NCBI RefSeq assembly: GCF_007995095.1
Contig: NZ_VOPY01000004.1
Span: 62,001-126,000 of the forward strand
Origin: Flavisphingopyxis soli
GTDB taxonomy: Bacteria > Pseudomonadota > Alphaproteobacteria > Sphingomonadales > Sphingomonadaceae
Direction: 5' to 3'
Length of the DNA stretch: 64,000 bases
Under the pieces are notes generated by a model. The model did not search any database, was not told the DNA's origin, and saw only the letters and a program-made list of their open reading frames with translations. The first letter of the stretch is position 1. Each line of letters starts with the position of its first letter. Positions 27,459 through 37,212 of this stretch are shown here, one piece after another. The translations under genes and the position numbers were made by a program.

Positions 27459-28649
27459 CTAGAAATTAAACGATACCCTTACATTCGCGCGCTCCGAACC
27501 CGGCGGCGTCGGGCAATCGCCTGGCGAGGCGCGAATGATATTTCGCAAGCGCTCAATGGTCGCGGCGAGAGCCGTCGCAAAGCGACCAGCCATTACGCGA
27601 TCCGCCTCCGCGCGCTTGTTCGCAGCGTCAGGGGTAAATTTCCGACCAGCCGTTTTCGTATCGCGGTCGCTCGCCTCGGCCATTGCCGTCAAGGATCGGG
27701 GGCTTGGTGTTACGCGAAAGTGCGGCAGGATCGCCTGCGCGACCGCGCCCGGAAGATCGGCATAATCGAGCAGCAACATTGTCGGATCGAGGCTCGCCGC
27801 ATCGGCGGCGGCCCTACATATCCGGTCGAGAACCCATGCTGGATAGTCGTCCTCGGCGATGCGATCGGCCCCTATGACGCCGAATGCGTCAAGCGCAATA
27901 GCGCCGGGAACGACATGGAGCCCGGGCCTGCGCATCTGGGAAACGATCACTTCGCTGGCGTCGCGAAACGCGAACATGCGCCGGGCGGCCGGAAACAGCA
28001 ACGCAAGCGGATCGAGCGCCAGCGTGTGCCAGGCGTCGAGTTTGACAAAGCGATGCTCGATGTCGCCGGTCCGGTCCCGAGCCAGCGCACCGATCATGCC
28101 TCGCACGACCGCTGCTGGGACCTGACCGCTGAGATAGAGCTGCAAGGCGAAATCGAACGGCGGCGCCTCCGCAACGACGACGGTGCGGTCGAGCGCCGCC
28201 AGCATCTGCGCGACAAGCGTCGATCCGCAGCGCGACATGTGGAACACGAATCCGTCGGGCATCGGTTCGTCAGCCAGCCTCTCGAGTGCAGCGAGCGGCG
28301 TAGTACATCGCAGCAGCCGGTTTGCCGGGAGTGCGCGAGCGCGCGCGACCGATTGTTCGAAAAACGGTTCGACAAGCGGGGCGGAAGCGAAATGCAGCCA
28401 TTCGACCGAAAGGTCCGAGCCTTCCGAATAAATCTGGACCGGCAACCACTGGCGCGGCGGCGGCGTATCGAGCCGGTGGGTCGGCGCTGCATCGATTCGA
28501 GCATCACGCAAGGCACTGGTCAGCAACGCGCGGTCGCAAGCGGCACCCATCCGGGACAGGATTGCGCCGCCAACGTCCGCCAGCGCCGCGATATCGGACG
28601 CCGAAACCAGCGCACGCTGCACGCCCTCATCGGCCAGCGCGGCGGTCAT
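27459..28649 (-). CDS. Sulfotransferase-family protein
   Basis: From ATG 28649 the protein has 396 residues. The family-type nucleotide loop is FVFHMSRCGSTLVAQMLAAL near residue 135, followed by VVVAEAPPFD, and a later FAFRDASEVIVSQMRR that resembles the 3'-phosphate-binding segment. These features match the bacterial sulfotransferase (PAPS-dependent) superfamily; the acceptor is unknown. The frame remains open upstream to within groEL, with a possible TTG start at 28703 after GAGAG, so the exact N-terminus is uncertain. It lies after the groEL terminator, on the same strand, and is probably separately transcribed or read through. Confidence 0.7.
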   Translation of the reverse strand: MTAALADEGVQRALVSASDIAALADVGGAILSRMGAACDRALLTSALRDARIDAAPTHRLDTPPPRQWLPVQIYSEGSDLSVEWLHFASAPLVEPFFEQSVARARALPANRLLRCTTPLAALERLADEPMPDGFVFHMSRCGSTLVAQMLAALDRTVVVAEAPPFDFALQLYLSGQVPAAVVRGMIGALARDRTGDIEHRFVKLDAWHTLALDPLALLFPAARRMFAFRDASEVIVSQMRRPGLHVVPGAIALDAFGVIGADRIAEDDYPAWVLDRICRAAADAASLDPTMLLLDYADLPGAVAQAILPHFRVTPSPRSLTAMAEASDRDTKTAGRKFTPDAANKRAEADRVMAGRFATALAATIERLRNIIRASPGDCPTPPGSERANVRVSFNF

Positions 28650-28751
28650 CAGGCGTTCGAGAGGAGAACGAGATTCCAGCGGACAACGGCCTTCGAATGC
28701 GAGCAAGATCGAACCGCTTTTATGACTCTCTCGGGAGGCCGGCGAAAGCAC

Positions 28752-28788
28752 AAAGAAACGGGGCCGCAAGATCGCTCTTCCGGCCCCG
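28752..28788 (-). terminator. Intrinsic terminator after groEL
   Basis: CGGGGCCG (28781-28788 read on the minus strand) pairs perfectly with CGGCCCCG (28759-28766) around a 14-base loop. On the minus strand it is followed by TTTCTTTG. It lies about 30 bases after the groEL stop. Confidence 0.75.
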
Positions 28789-28818
28789 CTCGGTGCCTGT
28801 TGGCAAGTGGTGGACGGT

Positions 28819-30474
<1,656 letters not shown>

Positions 30475-30528
30475 CTATCTACCTCTGCTTTCTGTCTAAA
30501 TTCGAGTGAGTGGAAGCGCCTTTGATCG

Positions 30529-30816
30529 TCAGCCGACGATGCCGAGGATGTCGCTTTCCTTCATGATGATCAGGTCTTCGCCGTCGATCTTGACCTCGGT
30601 GCCCGACCATTTGCCGAACAGGATCTTGTCGCCGGCCTTGACCTCGAGCGGGTGGATGTCACCGGCATCGTTGCGCGCGCCGGTCCCTGCAGAGACGACT
30701 TCGCCTTCCTGCGGCTTTTCCTGGGCGCTGTCGGGAATGATGATCCCGCCGGCGGTTTTCTGATCAGCCTCGACTCGACGGACGAGGACGCGGTCGTGAA
30801 GCGGACGAAAATTCAT
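30529..30816 (-). CDS. groES: 10 kDa co-chaperonin GroES
   Basis: The 95-residue protein is full length for GroES. It starts [40 protein letters not shown] and has the mobile loop and [35 protein letters not shown]. It caps the GroEL chamber. It is first in the groES-groEL operon, preceded on the minus strand by a CIRCE element and a heat-shock-type promoter. Confidence 0.99.
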   Translation of the reverse strand: MNFRPLHDRVLVRRVEADQKTAGGIIIPDSAQEKPQEGEVVSAGTGARNDAGDIHPLEVKAGDKILFGKWSGTEVKIDGEDLIIMKESDILGIVG

Positions 30817-30868
30817 ACGCGCTAACCTTGCCTTTCTGGTGCTTTCTGAAAGCGAATGAGTGAATGTC

Positions 30869-30895
30869 TTGGCACTCGCTCTGGGAGAGTGCCAA
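30869..30895 (-). promoter_or_regulatory. CIRCE operator (HrcA site) of groESL
   Basis: TTGGCACTC, nine bases, then GAGTGCCAA form a perfect inverted repeat. It matches the CIRCE consensus (TTAGCACTC-N9-GAGTGCTAA) with the usual alphaproteobacterial A-to-G change. HrcA bound here represses the operon at low temperature. It lies 53 bases upstream of the groES start. Confidence 0.95.
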
Positions 30896-30903
30896 CCCCC
30901 GCC

Positions 30904-30932
30904 ATATGATGGGCGCGGGCCGCAGGTTCAAG
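30904..30932 (-). promoter_or_regulatory. Heat-shock (RpoH-type) promoter of groESL
   Basis: Read on the minus strand, CTTGAA (30927-30932) is followed after 14 bases by CCATCATAT (30904-30912). This matches the sigma-32 pattern (CTTGAA ... CCCCATnT). The expected start site falls just before the CIRCE element, so both an alternative sigma factor and HrcA should control the operon. Confidence 0.7.
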
Positions 30933-31027
30933 GGCCGACAGCGTGAAAATTTGAAAGCGGGATGATCGGGCAACGTCGGGGTGTGTTAGGCGTTTACAAC
31001 GGTTTGGCGGATCAATAGGGTGGGCGG

Positions 31028-32986
31028 ATGACCACAGCATCCACCGTACCCGCTACCGCCCGCCCCGTCGCCGACAGCGCTGCCGCGACGACATCGAACC
31101 GCCGTTTTCTCGGCAAGGCGTGGGGGATATTGGTCGGGATCAAGGACGCGCTGGTCCTCGTCTTCATGCTGCTGTTCTTCATTGCGATCTTCGCGATCCT
31201 GTCGGGCCGCCCGAATGCCGCGGCGGTGCGCGACGGTGCGCTGGTCCTCGACCTTGCCGGCGTGGTGTCCGAACAGCCCGCCGATCCCGCACCCTTTGCC
31301 GCGCTGCAGGGTCCCGTGACCAGGCAATTCCGCGCGCGCGATATCGTCCGCGCGGTCGAACACGCCGCCAGCGACGACAAGGTGAAGGTGATCGTCCTCG
31401 ACCTCGACCGCTTCCTTGGTGGGGGACAGGTGACGCTGGAGCGGATCGGCACCGCGCTCGACACCGCGCGCAAGGCTGGCAAGCCCGTCCTTGCCTATGC
31501 CACCGCCTATAGCGACGACAGCTATGCGCTCGCCGCGCACGCCTCGGAAATCTGGGTCGACCCGATGGGTGGTGCGCTGTTCACCGGACCCGGCGGCTCA
31601 CGCCTCTATTACAAGGGGCTGATGGACAAGCTCGGCATCGAGGCGAAGGTCTATCGCGTCGGCACGTTCAAGAGCGCTGTCGAACCCTATATCAGGAGCG
31701 ACCAGTCGCCCGCCGCGCGCACGATGAACCAGGCCTATGCCGATACCTTGTGGGAGCAATGGCTGGCGCACGTCGTCGCGGCACGGCCCAGGGCGAAGAT
31801 CGCCGCGTTCACCGGCGATCCGGCGGGCGCGGTCGAAGGCGCCGGCGGCGACCTGGCCAAGGCGGTTGTTGCCGCCGGGCTGGTCGACAAGACGGGCAAC
31901 CGCATCGCCTTTGGCCGGCGCGTGGCGAACCTCGCAGGCGTCGGTCCCGACAAGGATCGTCCGTGGAAGTTCGCTTCGATCAGGCTCGACGATTACCTCG
32001 CCGCGAACGACGCCGATGATAGCGGCGACGAGATTGCCGTCGTGCCGGTGGTCGGAACGATCGTCGACGGCAAGGCGGGGGCGGGGACCGCGGGCGGTAC
32101 GACGATCGCCACGCAGATCCTCGATGTCGTCGCGCGCGGCGATGCCAAGGCGATCGTCCTGCGCGTCGATTCGCCGGGCGGATCGGCGCTGGCGTCGGAG
32201 GAAATCCGCCAGGCGCTGATGTCGGCGCGGGCCAAGGGCCTGCCCGTCGTCGTATCGATGGCCAACGTCGCCGCATCGGGCGGTTTCTGGGTTTCGACCG
32301 CGAGCGACCGGATCTTCGCCGAGCCCGATACGATCACCGGATCGATCGGTGTGTTCGGGATCATCCCGACCTTTTCCGGTTCGCTCGACAAGCTCGGCAT
32401 CGGCGCCGACGGCGTTACCACCACGCCCTTGTCGGGCCAGCCCGATATCTTCGGCGGGACCAGCGAACAGTTTGATCGCGTCGTCCAGGCGAGCATCGAG
32501 AATATCTATGGCAAGTTCACCGGCATCGTTGCGGCCAACCGCAAGCTGCCGGTCGAGCGCGTCCGCGAAATCGCCGAGGGGCGCGTCTGGTCGGGCGGCG
32601 CGGCACGCCAGCTTGGCCTGATCGACGCGTTCGGCGGACTCGACGAGGCGATGGCGGCGGCGGCCAAGCTTGCCAAGCTCGATCCGGCCAAGGTCCATGC
32701 GACCTATTACGAACCGCAGCCCGATGCCTTTGCCGCGATGCTCGCCGATCTGTTCGCCAGCGACCAGGACGACGAACCCGAGGCGCGCGGCATGCTCGCG
32801 GTGCTCGGCGCGCGCCACACGCTGCTTGCCGCGCGCGCGGTCAGCGACGTCGAACGGCTGGTTGCCGAGGGCGGATCGGTCCAGGCCGATTGCTTCGAAT
32901 GCCGCTCGCTGGTCGCGACCGCCGCACCCGATGCGACACGCCTGTCCGGCCTGTGGTCGCGGCTATGGCTGCTCGTCGCGCGCTAG
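31028..32986 (+). CDS. sppA: Signal peptide peptidase SppA, 67K type
   Basis: The 652-residue protein has one N-terminal membrane segment (LVLVFMLLFFIAIFAILSG, about residues 42-60) and two tandem S49 domains, as in the E. coli 67K type. The N-terminal half contributes the catalytic Lys in RVGTFKSAVEPY (about 220); the C-terminal half has the Ser in VSMANVAASGGFWVSTASDRI (about 420) with the family stretch DSPGGSALASEEI before it. It cleaves leftover signal peptides in the inner membrane. The ATG follows an AGGGTGGG site. It is divergent from groES. Its 3' end overlaps the convergent TRIC gene by 24 bases. Confidence 0.93.
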   Translation: MTTASTVPATARPVADSAAATTSNRRFLGKAWGILVGIKDALVLVFMLLFFIAIFAILSGRPNAAAVRDGALVLDLAGVVSEQPADPAPFAALQGPVTRQFRARDIVRAVEHAASDDKVKVIVLDLDRFLGGGQVTLERIGTALDTARKAGKPVLAYATAYSDDSYALAAHASEIWVDPMGGALFTGPGGSRLYYKGLMDKLGIEAKVYRVGTFKSAVEPYIRSDQSPAARTMNQAYADTLWEQWLAHVVAARPRAKIAAFTGDPAGAVEGAGGDLAKAVVAAGLVDKTGNRIAFGRRVANLAGVGPDKDRPWKFASIRLDDYLAANDADDSGDEIAVVPVVGTIVDGKAGAGTAGGTTIATQILDVVARGDAKAIVLRVDSPGGSALASEEIRQALMSARAKGLPVVVSMANVAASGGFWVSTASDRIFAEPDTITGSIGVFGIIPTFSGSLDKLGIGADGVTTTPLSGQPDIFGGTSEQFDRVVQASIENIYGKFTGIVAANRKLPVERVREIAEGRVWSGGAARQLGLIDAFGGLDEAMAAAAKLAKLDPAKVHATYYEPQPDAFAAMLADLFASDQDDEPEARGMLAVLGARHTLLAARAVSDVERLVAEGGSVQADCFECRSLVATAAPDATRLSGLWSRLWLLVAR

Positions 32987-33607
32987 GCCGTAGCTCGGCA
33001 GGGCCAGCCCCTTCCAGATCGCCAGCGCGCGCAATCCGAAACCTGCAACGAAAGCAATGCTGGCGGCGGCGACCAAGGGCATGCCCACCAATGTCAGCGC
33101 GATGAACAGCGACGATCCCAAGGCGGCGGCGGTGACGTAAAGCTCTGGCCGCATGATGATCGACGGTTCGCCCGCGATGACGTCGCGGATCACGCCGCCG
33201 ACGCAGGCGGTAATGACGCCCATCATCGCGGCGGGCACCGGGTCGATGCCATAGCGCAGCGCCTTGGCCGCGCCGAACACGGCATAGGCGGCGATCCCGA
33301 CCGCGTCGAACCAGTCGATCGCCGCGCGTTGCCACAGCGTACCGGGCGCCAGCCAGACGAGTATCGCGGCGACGAGGCAGGCGAGCGCGATCATGCTGTC
33401 GTGAACCCAGAAGACCGGCGCACCGATCAGGAGGTCGCGTACCGTGCCGCCGCCGACTCCGGTGACCAGCGCGAAAAAAGCGAAGGTAACGAGCGTCTGT
33501 TGCTTGCGCGCGGCGAGCAATGCGCCCGAGATCGCGAACACCGCAATGCCGAGAAGGTCGAGCCAGACCAGGGCAGTCTGGACAAGCGGCGGATCGGTCG
33601 GGCTCAT
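32963..33607 (-). CDS. Trimeric intracellular cation channel (UPF0126/YicG) family protein
   Basis: This 214-residue membrane protein has about seven hydrophobic helices and two inverted halves. Each half carries the family signature: VTGVGGGTVRDLLIGAPVFWV near residue 48 and ITACVGGVIRDVIAGEPSIIMR near residue 135. Bacterial TRIC homologs are potassium-permeable channels, and the repeat of GGGxxRD shows this fold. It follows the PepSY gene with a 4-base overlap at the tail of the TCA operon, and overlaps sppA tail to tail. Confidence 0.9.
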   Translation of the reverse strand: MSPTDPPLVQTALVWLDLLGIAVFAISGALLAARKQQTLVTFAFFALVTGVGGGTVRDLLIGAPVFWVHDSMIALACLVAAILVWLAPGTLWQRAAIDWFDAVGIAAYAVFGAAKALRYGIDPVPAAMMGVITACVGGVIRDVIAGEPSIIMRPELYVTAAALGSSLFIALTLVGMPLVAAASIAFVAGFGLRALAIWKGLALPSYGLARDEQP

Positions 33608-34293
33608 CGCGGGCTTCGGTTACGCGATATCCGGAGCTGGCGGATGATCAGCATCGGGAAGGCGAGGAGCAGCGACAGCAAGGCGAGCGCGGCAAAGATC
33701 TTGAGCACGGGATTGTTGAAATCCTCGCGCGTGTCGAGATCCATGATGTGGATTCCCCACATGAAGTCATAGGCGCGCCAGAACGGCGTGCGCACCGCGA
33801 GCAGCTCTCCGCTATCGGCATCGACATAGGCGTGCGTGCCGTCGGACAGCCTGGCTTGCCAGGCAGGGCGGGGGCGGCGGAAGTCGCCCGGCGCATCGGC
33901 GGCGGCAAAACGTGTCATCGCGGTAATCGGTAGGTTGGCGACGATGGCCTTCGCGACGATCGCGCGCGCCTCGGCTTCATCGACAGCCGCGAGCTTCTTT
34001 CCGCTGCGCGAATCGAAGCGGGTCGTCGACTCGCCCTGTTCGACGATCCATTGGCCGCCTGAAGGAGATGGCGCGAGGCGCATCGATTTGAGCGGACCCA
34101 AGGCCGGGTCGATCATGGGCAGCGCCTCGGCCGCTACGAGGGCGGCGGGTTCCGCGCGCAGATTCTCGCCGCGGACCGCCTCGATCGGTTTCAGCACCAT
34201 GAACAGCCCCGAGGCGGTCCACAGGATCAACGGCACGCCGATCAGCCAGCCGAGCCAGATGTGCCAGCGATGGAGTTGGCGATAGGTTTTCAT
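33604..34293 (-). CDS. PepSY domain membrane protein
   Basis: The 229-residue protein opens with KTYRQLHRWHIWLGWLIGVPLILWTASGLFMVLKPIE, the typical first helix of PepSY-associated TM proteins (His in RQLHRWHIW, which in related iron reductases can bind haem). A periplasmic PepSY-like domain follows (AYVDADSGELLAV) and a second helix near 200-220 precedes a basic cytoplasmic tail. Relatives work in siderophore-iron reduction or as peptidase-inhibitor domains, so the role is open. It lies 47 bases after lpdA and overlaps the TRIC gene by 4 bases. Confidence 0.82.
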   Translation of the reverse strand: MKTYRQLHRWHIWLGWLIGVPLILWTASGLFMVLKPIEAVRGENLRAEPAALVAAEALPMIDPALGPLKSMRLAPSPSGGQWIVEQGESTTRFDSRSGKKLAAVDEAEARAIVAKAIVANLPITAMTRFAAADAPGDFRRPRPAWQARLSDGTHAYVDADSGELLAVRTPFWRAYDFMWGIHIMDLDTREDFNNPVLKIFAALALLSLLLAFPMLIIRQLRISRNRSPR

Positions 34294-34340
34294 GGCAGTG
34301 CCCCCTCCGGCCGTGATGCCATCGCACCCTCGCCGGTTGT

Positions 34341-35756
34341 TCAGATGTGGATCGGCTTGCCCTGGACGCCCATCGCGGCTTCCTTCATCGCTTCGGCATG
34401 CGTCGGGTGGGCGTGGCAGGTGTAAGCGATGTCCTCGCTCGTCGCGCCGAATTCCATCGCCACTGCCGCCTCTGCGATCATCGTGCCGGCGACGCTGGCG
34501 ATCGCCCAGACGCCGAGCACGCGGTCGCTGTCGGCCTCGGCGATGACCTTCACGAAGCCCTCGGGCTCATGGTTGGTCTTGGCGCGGCTGTTGGCCAGCA
34601 TCGGGAACTTGCCGACCTTGATTCCGCCCTTGTCCTTCATCTTCTCGGCCGCGGCTTCCTCGGTCAGGCCGACGCCGGAAATCTCGGGCAGCGTGTAGAC
34701 GACCAACGGGATGACGTCGTGATTGACGATGCCGGTCAGCCCGGCGATGTTTTCGGCAACCGCGAGGCCTTCGTCCTCGGCCTTGTGCGCGAGCATCGGG
34801 CCGGGAACCACGTCGCCGATCGCCCAGACGCCGTCGACCGCGGTGCGGAACTCGTGATCGATGTCGATCTGCCCGCGTTCGTTGGTCTTCAGCCCCGCCT
34901 TGTCGAGCGCGAGGCCGGCGGTGTTGGGCCGGCGCCCGATCGATACGAGTACGCAGTCGGCGGCGATCGTCTCGGCGGCACCGCCCTTGCCGGGTTCGAC
35001 CGTCACGCTGGCCGAATTGCCCTTGACCGTGACCTTGGTAACCTTGGTGCCGAGCTTGAACTCGATGCCCTGTTTCTTGAATATCTTGCGGGCTTCCTTG
35101 CGGACGTCACCGTCGAAACCGGGGAGGATCTCGTCGAGAAATTCGACGCAGGTCACTTTCGCGCCCAATCGCCGCCAGACGCTGCCGAGCTCGAGCCCGA
35201 TGACGCCGCCGCCGATCACGACCATGTGCTCGGGAACGCTGGCGAGTTCGAGCGCGCCGGTCGAATCGACGATGATCTGCTTGTCGTTGTCGACTTCGAC
35301 GCCGGGCAGCGGGGTGACGCTTGATCCCGTCGCGACGACGATGTCCCTGGCGGTGACGGTCTTGCCCGCGATGTCGACGCTGTGCGCGCCGGTGAAGGTG
35401 GCGCGGCCCTTGAGCCAGTCGACCTTGTTCTTCTTGAACAGGAAGGCGATGCCGCTGGTCAGCTGCTTGACCGCGTCGAGCCGCTGCGCGTGCATCGTGT
35501 CGAGGTCGAGCTCGGGGGTCACCTTGACGCCCATCTTGGCCATCGTCCCGTTGGCTGCGGCGTCGAAATACTCGCTCGCGTGGAGCATCGCCTTCGACGG
35601 GATGCAGCCGACGTTGAGGCACGTCCCGCCCAGCGTCTCGCGGCTCTCGACGCAGGCGGTCTTGAGGCCGAGCTGCCCGGCGCGGATCGCCGCGACATAG
35701 CCGCCGGGCCCGCTGCCGATCACGAGAACATCATAGTCGTAAGTCTGGTCGGTCAT
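34341..35756 (-). CDS. lpdA: Dihydrolipoyl dehydrogenase (E3)
   Basis: The 471-residue protein has the FAD site VLVIGSGPGGYVAAIRAGQLGLKTACVE, the redox disulfide GGTCLNVGCIPSKAML, the NAD site MVVIGGGVIGLELGSVWRRLG, GRRPNTAGL, the second FAD site VWAIGDVVPGPMLAHKAEDEG, and the C-terminal HAHPTHAEAMKEAAM (catalytic His-Glu). It reoxidises the lipoyl groups on the SucB protein made upstream. It is the E3 part of the 2-oxoglutarate dehydrogenase complex, and may serve pyruvate dehydrogenase too. It is separated from sucB by 112 bases that hold a dispersed-repeat-like sequence. Confidence 0.97.
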   Translation of the reverse strand: MTDQTYDYDVLVIGSGPGGYVAAIRAGQLGLKTACVESRETLGGTCLNVGCIPSKAMLHASEYFDAAANGTMAKMGVKVTPELDLDTMHAQRLDAVKQLTSGIAFLFKKNKVDWLKGRATFTGAHSVDIAGKTVTARDIVVATGSSVTPLPGVEVDNDKQIIVDSTGALELASVPEHMVVIGGGVIGLELGSVWRRLGAKVTCVEFLDEILPGFDGDVRKEARKIFKKQGIEFKLGTKVTKVTVKGNSASVTVEPGKGGAAETIAADCVLVSIGRRPNTAGLALDKAGLKTNERGQIDIDHEFRTAVDGVWAIGDVVPGPMLAHKAEDEGLAVAENIAGLTGIVNHDVIPLVVYTLPEISGVGLTEEAAAEKMKDKGGIKVGKFPMLANSRAKTNHEPEGFVKVIAEADSDRVLGVWAIASVAGTMIAEAAVAMEFGATSEDIAYTCHAHPTHAEAMKEAAMGVQGKPIHI

Positions 35757-35835
35757 GTCTTGCTCCGTTTGCCCCGTTTACGCCGAAGGCTGTCCTTGTC
35801 GTATACGTGAGTCCCGCATCTAGAAACAGGACAGG

Positions 35836-35860
35836 TCTTCGACAAGCTCGGCCCGAACGG
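35836..35860. repeat. Dispersed intergenic repeat-like sequence
   Basis: The 25 bases start TCTTCGACAAGCTCGG and end CCCGAACGG. They resemble a short palindrome-like element (TTCGACAAGCTC-nnnn-CGAACGG) that I recall as scattered through many proteobacterial genomes. It lies in the lpdA-sucB gap. There is one copy in this window, so its repeat status here rests on recognition, not on a second copy. Confidence 0.45.
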
Positions 35861-35868
35861 GGCTGGGG

Positions 35869-37194
35869 TTAAAGGTCGATCAGCAGGCGCGTCGGATCCT
35901 CGATCGCGTCCTTGATGATCTTGAGGAATGTCACCGCTTCGCGGCCGTCGATCAGGCGGTGGTCGTAGCTGAGCGCGAGATACATCATCGGGCGGATTTC
36001 GACCTTGCCGTCGATCGCGACGGGGCGGTCCTCGATCCGGTGCAGGCCGAGCACGGCCGATTGCGGGGGATTGATGATCGGGGTCGACATCAGCGAGCCG
36101 AACACGCCGCCATTCGAGATGGTGAAGGTGCCGCCGGTCATGTCTTCCATTGTCAGCTTGCCCGCCTTGGCGCGCGCGCCGAAGTCGCCGATCGTCTTTT
36201 CGATGTCGGCGAAGCTCAGTGCCTCGGCATTGCGGATGACGGGAACGACGAGACCGCCAGGCGCCGACACCGCGACCGAGACGTCGACATAATCGTGATA
36301 GACGATCTCTTCACCGTCGATCTGCGCATTGACGTTGGGAATGTCCTTGAGCGCGAGGCACGCGGCCTTGGTGAAGAAGCCCATGAAGCCGAGGCGGACG
36401 CCGTGCTTTTTCTCGAACAGGTCCTTGTAGCGCGTGCGTGCCGCGATCACCGCGGTCATGTCGACATCGTTGAAGGTGGTCAGCAGCGCGGCAGTGTCCT
36501 GCGCCGATTTGAGCCGCTTGGCGATCGTCTGGCGCATCCGCGTCATCTTGACGCGCTCTTCGGCGCGCTCGCCGCCTGCCGACTTGGCTGCAGCAGGCGC
36601 AGGCGATGCGGCGGCGGGAGCAGGAGCGGGGGCCTCGCCCTGCTTCTTCGCTGCAGCGAGGACATCTTCCTTGGTCAGGCGACCGTCCTTGCCGGTGCCC
36701 TGGACGCGGCTCGGGTCGATCCCGTGTTCAAGGACGAGGCGGCGCACCGCGGGCGACAGCGTCGGCATCTCGCGGTCGGCAGGTCCGTCCTTGCCGCTGC
36801 TGCCGTCGATCGCGCGGCGCTGGTCGTCGGGCGCTTCGGGAGCATCGTCGGGATCGCCGTCGCCGGCGGGTTCGGCAATCTTGGTGGGCGCGTCGGCCTT
36901 GCTTGCGGCAGGGGCGGGGCTGGCTGCGCTCGATGCCGCAGAGCTAGCCGCGGCGCCGCCTTCTTCGACCACCGCGATGACGGTGCCGACTTCGACGGTC
37001 GCGCCTTCGGCGACCTTGTGTTCGCCCATCACGCCGGCAATCGGGCTCGGCACCTCGACCGCGACCTTGTCGGTTTCGAGGCTGGCGATCGGTTCATCGA
37101 CCGCAACTGCGTCGCCCGGCTGTTTGAGCCATTCGCCGAGCGTCGCTTCGCTGACGCTTTCGCCGAGGGTGGGGACTTTGACTTCGCTTGCCAT
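35869..37194 (-). CDS. sucB: 2-oxoglutarate dehydrogenase E2 (dihydrolipoyl succinyltransferase)
   Basis: The 441-residue protein has an N-terminal lipoyl domain with the lipoylated Lys in [14 protein letters not shown] (about residue 43). An Ala/Pro/Asp-rich linker leads to a peripheral subunit-binding domain ([32 protein letters not shown]) near 150-180. The catalytic domain contains [33 protein letters not shown] and the active-site [15 protein letters not shown]. It transfers succinyl from lipoate to CoA. Domain order and residues are complete. The linker contains an unusual acidic insertion (about 100-140). It lies 18 bases after sucA. Confidence 0.97.
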   Translation of the reverse strand: MASEVKVPTLGESVSEATLGEWLKQPGDAVAVDEPIASLETDKVAVEVPSPIAGVMGEHKVAEGATVEVGTVIAVVEEGGAAASSAASSAASPAPAASKADAPTKIAEPAGDGDPDDAPEAPDDQRRAIDGSSGKDGPADREMPTLSPAVRRLVLEHGIDPSRVQGTGKDGRLTKEDVLAAAKKQGEAPAPAPAAASPAPAAAKSAGGERAEERVKMTRMRQTIAKRLKSAQDTAALLTTFNDVDMTAVIAARTRYKDLFEKKHGVRLGFMGFFTKAACLALKDIPNVNAQIDGEEIVYHDYVDVSVAVSAPGGLVVPVIRNAEALSFADIEKTIGDFGARAKAGKLTMEDMTGGTFTISNGGVFGSLMSTPIINPPQSAVLGLHRIEDRPVAIDGKVEIRPMMYLALSYDHRLIDGREAVTFLKIIKDAIEDPTRLLIDL

Positions 37195-37212
37195 GATTCT
37201 CGTTCCTTGAGG

